In this document: positions 60,527 through 64,000 of the stretch, in pieces | Numbering within the stretch: position 1 is the stretch's first letter | How the letters are laid out: each line of letters opens with the position of its first letter | From: Xylocopilactobacillus apicola | GTDB taxonomy: Bacteria > Bacillota > Bacilli > Lactobacillales > Lactobacillaceae | Direction of reading: 5' to 3' | DNA length: 64,000 nucleotides | Assembly (NCBI RefSeq): GCF_033095985.1 | Contig: NZ_AP026802.1 | Coordinates: 1 to 64,000 of the forward strand | The notes under the pieces: generated by a model | Seen by the model: the letters and a program-made list of their open reading frames with translations, nothing else | The model's database searches: none | What the model was told of the DNA's origin: nothing | Position numbers and translations under genes: made by a program

Positions 60527-61138
60527 ATGAAAGTTCACAAGTTTGATTTCAACGGAACTAAGCAAGAAAATTGTGGCATAAAATTTGGCGGCGGAGCGTT
60601 TTTGCAAGGAGAATGGCCTAAAAATCCAGCTGGAAAAGATCTGTCGCTGTTGTTTACAATCGATACTGATAAATTGAATAGCAAAGTTAGTGATCTTAAT
60701 TTGCCAAGCAATAAATTTATATCTGTATTTTCGACTTATGACGAGAATGACTATTTTTTGGATGACGTTTCTTTTTCGGGGGATCCTTTAGAATTAGAAG
60801 ATATCGAGGGCTACACCAAAGTGACAATTAGTGATCAAAGCTCGATACAAAATAATTCAAATGCGTTTGACAGCAAAGATGTCAATTTAGTAGAAACTGA
60901 GATTTCGGATGATGATTTTCCAGCATTTTCTCTAATATCCGACCAGATTCCAAATGGTCTTTCGGGGAGCGAGATATTTAATGACGAGTATCGCTTTATA
61001 TGCCAGGTTTATTCCATGGATCTTCCACCATATGATGGTTCTGCTCTATATCTTTCGGATGCGATTGGCTATCTTTTCTTGAAAAAAAATATTGTTGATA
61101 ATAATGATGCTGGATTTTTCTTTGTCCAAAGTGCTTAA
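60527..61138 (+). CDS. DUF1963 (YwqG-like) protein
   Basis: About 203 residues. The start KFGGGAFLQGEWPKNPAG and the end AIGYLFLKKN...DAGFFFVQSA fit the DUF1963 pattern (KFGG..L....WP at the N-terminus and a C-terminal G-F..Q). YwqG-like proteins often sit among polymorphic-toxin immunity genes. It is followed within six bases by another small gene. Role inferred only from context. Confidence 0.75.
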   Translation: MKVHKFDFNGTKQENCGIKFGGGAFLQGEWPKNPAGKDLSLLFTIDTDKLNSKVSDLNLPSNKFISVFSTYDENDYFLDDVSFSGDPLELEDIEGYTKVTISDQSSIQNNSNAFDSKDVNLVETEISDDDFPAFSLISDQIPNGLSGSEIFNDEYRFICQVYSMDLPPYDGSALYLSDAIGYLFLKKNIVDNNDAGFFFVQSA

Positions 61139-61143
61139 ATCGC

Positions 61144-61560
61144 ATGATCGAATTTGTTCATTTAAAAATAAACCCATCTTTTGATAATAAATATGTGTTT
61201 GCCGAATGCTTTTTTCAATTTGGAGATGTAGTTATTGGTGATCCGGATGTGAGAGTGCTGGCAGATAGTTTAAAGTTATCCTTTGATGATGCAATTTTAA
61301 GATTAAATCATCAGGATAACATTTTTTGTAATGAGGAAAATCTAGTCAATCAACTATCTATTCTGTCTGAGGACGTATTAAAAAATACAGTTCTTCCCAC
61401 GTGCATTGAATCTTTTGACGGAGATATCGGCTTTTTCATATATTACAACAAGCAGGAATTTTTAGTTATAAAAGCTTGGGGAACAGAGGATTTTATGTTC
61501 ATCCAAATGAGTAAGGCGGACTATCTTAAGCAATTAGAACAGGCTGTAAAGGAATTATAA
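61144..61560 (+). CDS. Hypothetical small protein, possibly immunity-like
   Basis: A 138-residue acidic protein (FAECFFQFGDVVIGDPDVRV, CIESFDGDIGFFIYY). It resembles the style of Imm42-type immunity proteins but I cannot assign it firmly. It follows the DUF1963 gene closely. Confidence 0.55.
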   Translation: MIEFVHLKINPSFDNKYVFAECFFQFGDVVIGDPDVRVLADSLKLSFDDAILRLNHQDNIFCNEENLVNQLSILSEDVLKNTVLPTCIESFDGDIGFFIYYNKQEFLVIKAWGTEDFMFIQMSKADYLKQLEQAVKEL

Positions 61561-61561
61561 A

Positions 61562-61942
61562 AATATAACCGGAATTTTATACGGCTTTTATACAACCAAA
61601 CCCATTGAGTTAGTTTTCGAGTTGTTGAAGGTTGAGGCTCAAAATATTAATTATCACTTTGAATATAATCGTTTCCAAAAAAAATCAGGAGATGTTGGAC
61701 CATCACTTAAGCTGGATCTAGAAGGCGAGGGCCGTTTTTGTGTCGAAGCAAAACGTGTTAATCTTCACGGAATTGCTTCGCTTTTTGAGTTTGAAGGCAA
61801 ATCAGACTTTGAACTTTACGATATTAACTTAAGTTTTGATAACATCTTTTATTATGTTTTAGTTGTTCCAGACCCAATTGAGAATTCCGATTTTTGTCTT
61901 AAGATTCACGACATGATAAAAAGGGTTTTGGCATTGAATTAA
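61562..61942 (+). CDS. Hypothetical protein with unclear start
   Basis: The frame is open from 61550, and protein-like sequence (NITGILYGFYTTKPIELVFE) precedes the first usable start, a TTG at 61622. The annotated protein from there is 106 residues. The true start may be lost, or the gene may be a 5'-truncated remnant. Not recognised; it lies in the immunity-like cluster. Confidence 0.4.
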   Translation, partial: NITGILYGFYTTKPIELVFELLKVEAQNINYHFEYNRFQKKSGDVGPSLKLDLEGEGRFCVEAKRVNLHGIASLFEFEGKSDFELYDINLSFDNIFYYVLVVPDPIENSDFCLKIHDMIKRVLALN

Positions 61943-61996
61943 AAGTAATCTGATTTAACCAATTTTGATAAAAAAATAAAATGGAAAAGGAGTCAA

Positions 61997-63487
61997 ATGA
62001 GTAAAGAAATTAGTTCTGAGATAAGCTCTGAAATGAATTCAGAATTTGTTTTAAATAGAGAAGAAGTGATAGGAAAGATTTGCGAAAGATCTCAGCAAGG
62101 AATGTTGGGTTTATTTCTAGGATCAGGTTTTTCAAAAGCTGTTGTTGGTGATAGAGCCTTATCATGGGCTGAATTGCTGAAACAGTCTGTAGAACGTTTA
62201 AATAGATCATGTGACAAACTGGATATTAAACTAGATCTTGAGGACGATTTGCTGAATTCCGGTTTAACTTATCCACTTGTTGCGAGCAGGATCAATAAAG
62301 CTGCAAACAAAGCTCTTAATGAAGCAAATGAAATAATTCAGCAGAGTAACAAACAAAAGAATCAGCAAGATGAAGATTATGTGAGGGCTAGTGATTTTCA
62401 ATTTAAAGAAATAATAGCTAACGTTGTTTCTGTATATCCCAAAAATAATGAAGAGAAGAAATGGAAAGACGTACTTATTAAGACGGATTGTTCATGGATA
62501 CTTACTACTAACTATGATCATATTGCAGAATGTTTACTGAATGGTCGAGCATTGTCGATTTATCCGAATAATATTTTTTCACAACCGAAAGGACTTGTTC
62601 CAGTTTTTCATTTACATGGTAGTATTTGGAATCCTGAAAGCATAGTTATTACTAACGAGGATTATGCTAAAATGTTACGCCCAGGAGACTATCGACAAAC
62701 AAGGTTACCATTTTTATTAAAGGAATACACAATCCTCATGGTTGGTTACGACTTGGGAGACCTCAATGTTCTTTCTGCTGTTGACTGGAATCGCACTGTT
62801 AAGGTTGATTCTTCTGTTGGTTATGAACAGGATGTTTACTTTATCCGTTATAAAGGTGAGGACGAAAAAGTAGTTGATAATCCTTATAAAGATCCTGAAA
62901 CGGGAATAACCATAATTGAAACTAATGACGTACATTCTATTTTTTCAGAAATAGTTAATCAGAATCATCTTTTAAAGAAAAAGTATTCGAAAAGCGAATC
63001 AGACGTAAAGAAATTAACACAAAAATTTGTAGAGGCTGAAAACTCACCTGATAAAGAATATTCAGATTCATCTATAGAGGATGTAAAGGATGATGCAAAA
63101 AAAGTACTAGAATTAGCTCCATTATATCCGTATTTGCTTTCAAACTTTTTCATATATATAAAGGCAGTAATTGATAATATTTACAAGCAAGCACGTAAAC
63201 CCAATGCTTTTGATAAATACGACATTGAAATACAAATGATTTTAATGTTAATGAACGTGGTTGAAGAAATGCAGATGCCCGACACGTATGTATCTCTGCT
63301 TTGCACAGCTCTTAATAATGTGGCAGAATTTTTTGGAGATCATTCTGAATTGGGAAAGGCATGGAAAGCTACGGATACATGGAATAATGGAAAAAGAGGG
63401 ATCCCTGATAAGCTTAAAGAACGCATGAAGAAATATTGTGACAATAGTTCCAATAAGCTCCTTTATGCACGTAAAGTATTGGAATGA
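61997..63487 (+). CDS. SIR2-family protein (putative NADase defence effector)
   Basis: A 496-residue protein with AAAAGGAG before its ATG. The SIR2-like domain has GLFLGSGFSKAVV (38-50), ILTTNYDHIAE (Asn172), VFHLHGSIW (His207) and ILMVGYDLGDLN (246-257). The residues expected for NAD hydrolysis are therefore present. The C-terminal 200 residues are helical and unrecognised. Stand-alone SIR2 proteins of this kind act in abortive anti-phage defence by NAD depletion; this role is inferred. Confidence 0.85.
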   Translation: MSKEISSEISSEMNSEFVLNREEVIGKICERSQQGMLGLFLGSGFSKAVVGDRALSWAELLKQSVERLNRSCDKLDIKLDLEDDLLNSGLTYPLVASRINKAANKALNEANEIIQQSNKQKNQQDEDYVRASDFQFKEIIANVVSVYPKNNEEKKWKDVLIKTDCSWILTTNYDHIAECLLNGRALSIYPNNIFSQPKGLVPVFHLHGSIWNPESIVITNEDYAKMLRPGDYRQTRLPFLLKEYTILMVGYDLGDLNVLSAVDWNRTVKVDSSVGYEQDVYFIRYKGEDEKVVDNPYKDPETGITIIETNDVHSIFSEIVNQNHLLKKKYSKSESDVKKLTQKFVEAENSPDKEYSDSSIEDVKDDAKKVLELAPLYPYLLSNFFIYIKAVIDNIYKQARKPNAFDKYDIEIQMILMLMNVVEEMQMPDTYVSLLCTALNNVAEFFGDHSELGKAWKATDTWNNGKRGIPDKLKERMKKYCDNSSNKLLYARKVLE

Positions 63488-63613
63488 GATGATTATTTTA
63501 GTGGTATTACACTTGAAAATATTGGCGTTTTTTTCGTGGTTCCAATTTTATTCTTTATTGCGTATAACACTATCTGGAGATTTGGCCTTCGAAGATATGA
63601 CAGTTTCGGGTAG
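63488..63613 (+). pseudogene. C-terminal remnant of an ABC-2 permease-like protein
   Basis: In frame after the SIR2 stop, GVFFVVPILFFIAYNTIWRF and GLRRYDSFG can be read before a stop. A membrane helix followed by GLRRYxSxG is the usual end of ABC-2 permeases. There is no start codon, so it is probably the scar of a deleted transporter. Confidence 0.45.
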
Positions 63614-63630
63614 ACATTGAGAGCGCGTAG

Positions 63631-63999
63631 GTGCAAAAATTGAATTACATAATATTAATAGGAAGAAACACGTACAATATGCTTGACTATCTTCATGATA
63701 TATCAGCGGATTTTTCGTTATTTAGTGAAGGTATTAGCCTCGAAGGTCTTGATTTTACTCTAAAATATCAAGCCAAGAATAAATCTAGTTTTAAGAAAAT
63801 CAAGAAGTGCCACTTGTTATTCACTACTGGACCTGATTTGGTTAGTCGTGATCTTAGGGTAGTTCTTGAACAAACTGTACCAACCGAAGTTGAATTTTTT
63901 GATGCCGAAATTTGTTATGAAAATGAAATTCTAAGTGGTTTCAGTGTGATAAATCCGATCAAAAAGATAGATTGTTGCGATATGGATAAGAGCGAATAA
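63631..63999 (+). CDS. Imm11/DUF1629-like protein, possibly shortened
   Basis: 122 residues from a GTG start. TGPDLVSRDLRVVLEQTVPTEVEF (read in part) and VINPIKKIDCCDMDKSE match the DUF1629 (Imm11-like) pattern, which normally continues past the DxDxS region. It stops at the window edge (63997-63999), so it may be truncated. Such proteins are immunity partners of polymorphic toxins. Confidence 0.6.
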   Translation: MQKLNYIILIGRNTYNMLDYLHDISADFSLFSEGISLEGLDFTLKYQAKNKSSFKKIKKCHLLFTTGPDLVSRDLRVVLEQTVPTEVEFFDAEICYENEILSGFSVINPIKKIDCCDMDKSE

Positions 64000-64000
64000 G

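Noticed and set aside
63485-63613. Possible selenocysteine readthrough of the SIR2 gene's UGA stop into a TM tail.
   Set aside because: The tail (GLRRYDSFG end) looks like an ABC-2 permease remnant, there is no UxxC/CxxU context or clear hairpin after the UGA, and SIR2 proteins do not need such a tail.

Overview
The window opens on the first base of dnaA and continues through a candidate oriC and dnaN, so it looks like the start of a circular chromosome rotated to dnaA. The organism appears to be a low-GC Firmicute of the Lactobacillaceae type. Supporting signs are lactobacillus-like DnaA and DnaN, many PTS operons, a WxL/BspA surface protein, an Ltp-type surface protein and holin-like type I toxins. 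An insect- or flower-associated host is only an inference from the sugar-uptake repertoire.

Layout. 1-2.75 kb: dnaA, oriC spacer, dnaN, tRNA-Pro(CGG). 2.8-4.7 kb: decayed ISL3-family insertion sequence with duplicated end fragments. 4.7-11.2 kb: a glucitol-type PTS operon (oxidoreductase, IIA, IIC2, IIBC, GutM) read leftward, with a divergent SorC-type regulator and an amidohydrolase. 11.2-12.0 kb: a YefM/YoeB toxin-antitoxin pair inside a perfect 32-bp direct repeat. 12.0-17.8 kb: a beta-glucoside/fucoside cluster (frameshifted ROK kinase, GH29, EIIC, GH1 and a divergent GntR regulator). 17.8-20.3 kb: broken Ltp protein, lipoprotein, Fic-like protein. 20.3-24.6 kb: an ABC transporter and two-component system bracketed by two near-identical type I toxin-antitoxin loci. 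24.6-30.2 kb: cellobiose-type PTS operon, phosphatase and a degenerate LevR-type regulator. 30.2-35.7 kb: GntR-regulated galactitol-type PTS, class II aldolase and FGGY kinase.

35.7-50.2 kb is the most striking part. It holds tRNA-Sec and, on the opposite strand, an uninterrupted series prdA - small prd gene - prdB (in-frame UGA) - prdD - prdE - prdF - TSUP permease - selD - yedF - DUF3343 - selB - cysteine desulfurase - selA (fused to a MIP18/DUF59 domain) - prdC. This would be a self-contained package for Stickland D-proline reduction together with the whole selenocysteine synthesis and insertion machinery. L-proline would be racemised by PrdF and reduced to 5-aminovalerate by PrdA/PrdB with electrons through PrdC, regenerating NAD+. 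Selenocysteine decoding is unusual for lactobacilli.

50.5-64 kb is accessory: a 1181-residue BspA/WxL surface protein, frameshifted ankyrin and hypothetical genes, an HTH-HEXXH metallopeptidase, a three-TM coiled-coil protein, a DUF4145 protein, a second Fic-like protein, PhzF, several immunity-like small proteins and a SIR2-family protein. This part has the look of a defence/immunity island. Several genes in the window are broken by single-base indels, some in homopolymers, so true decay and assembly error both need considering.
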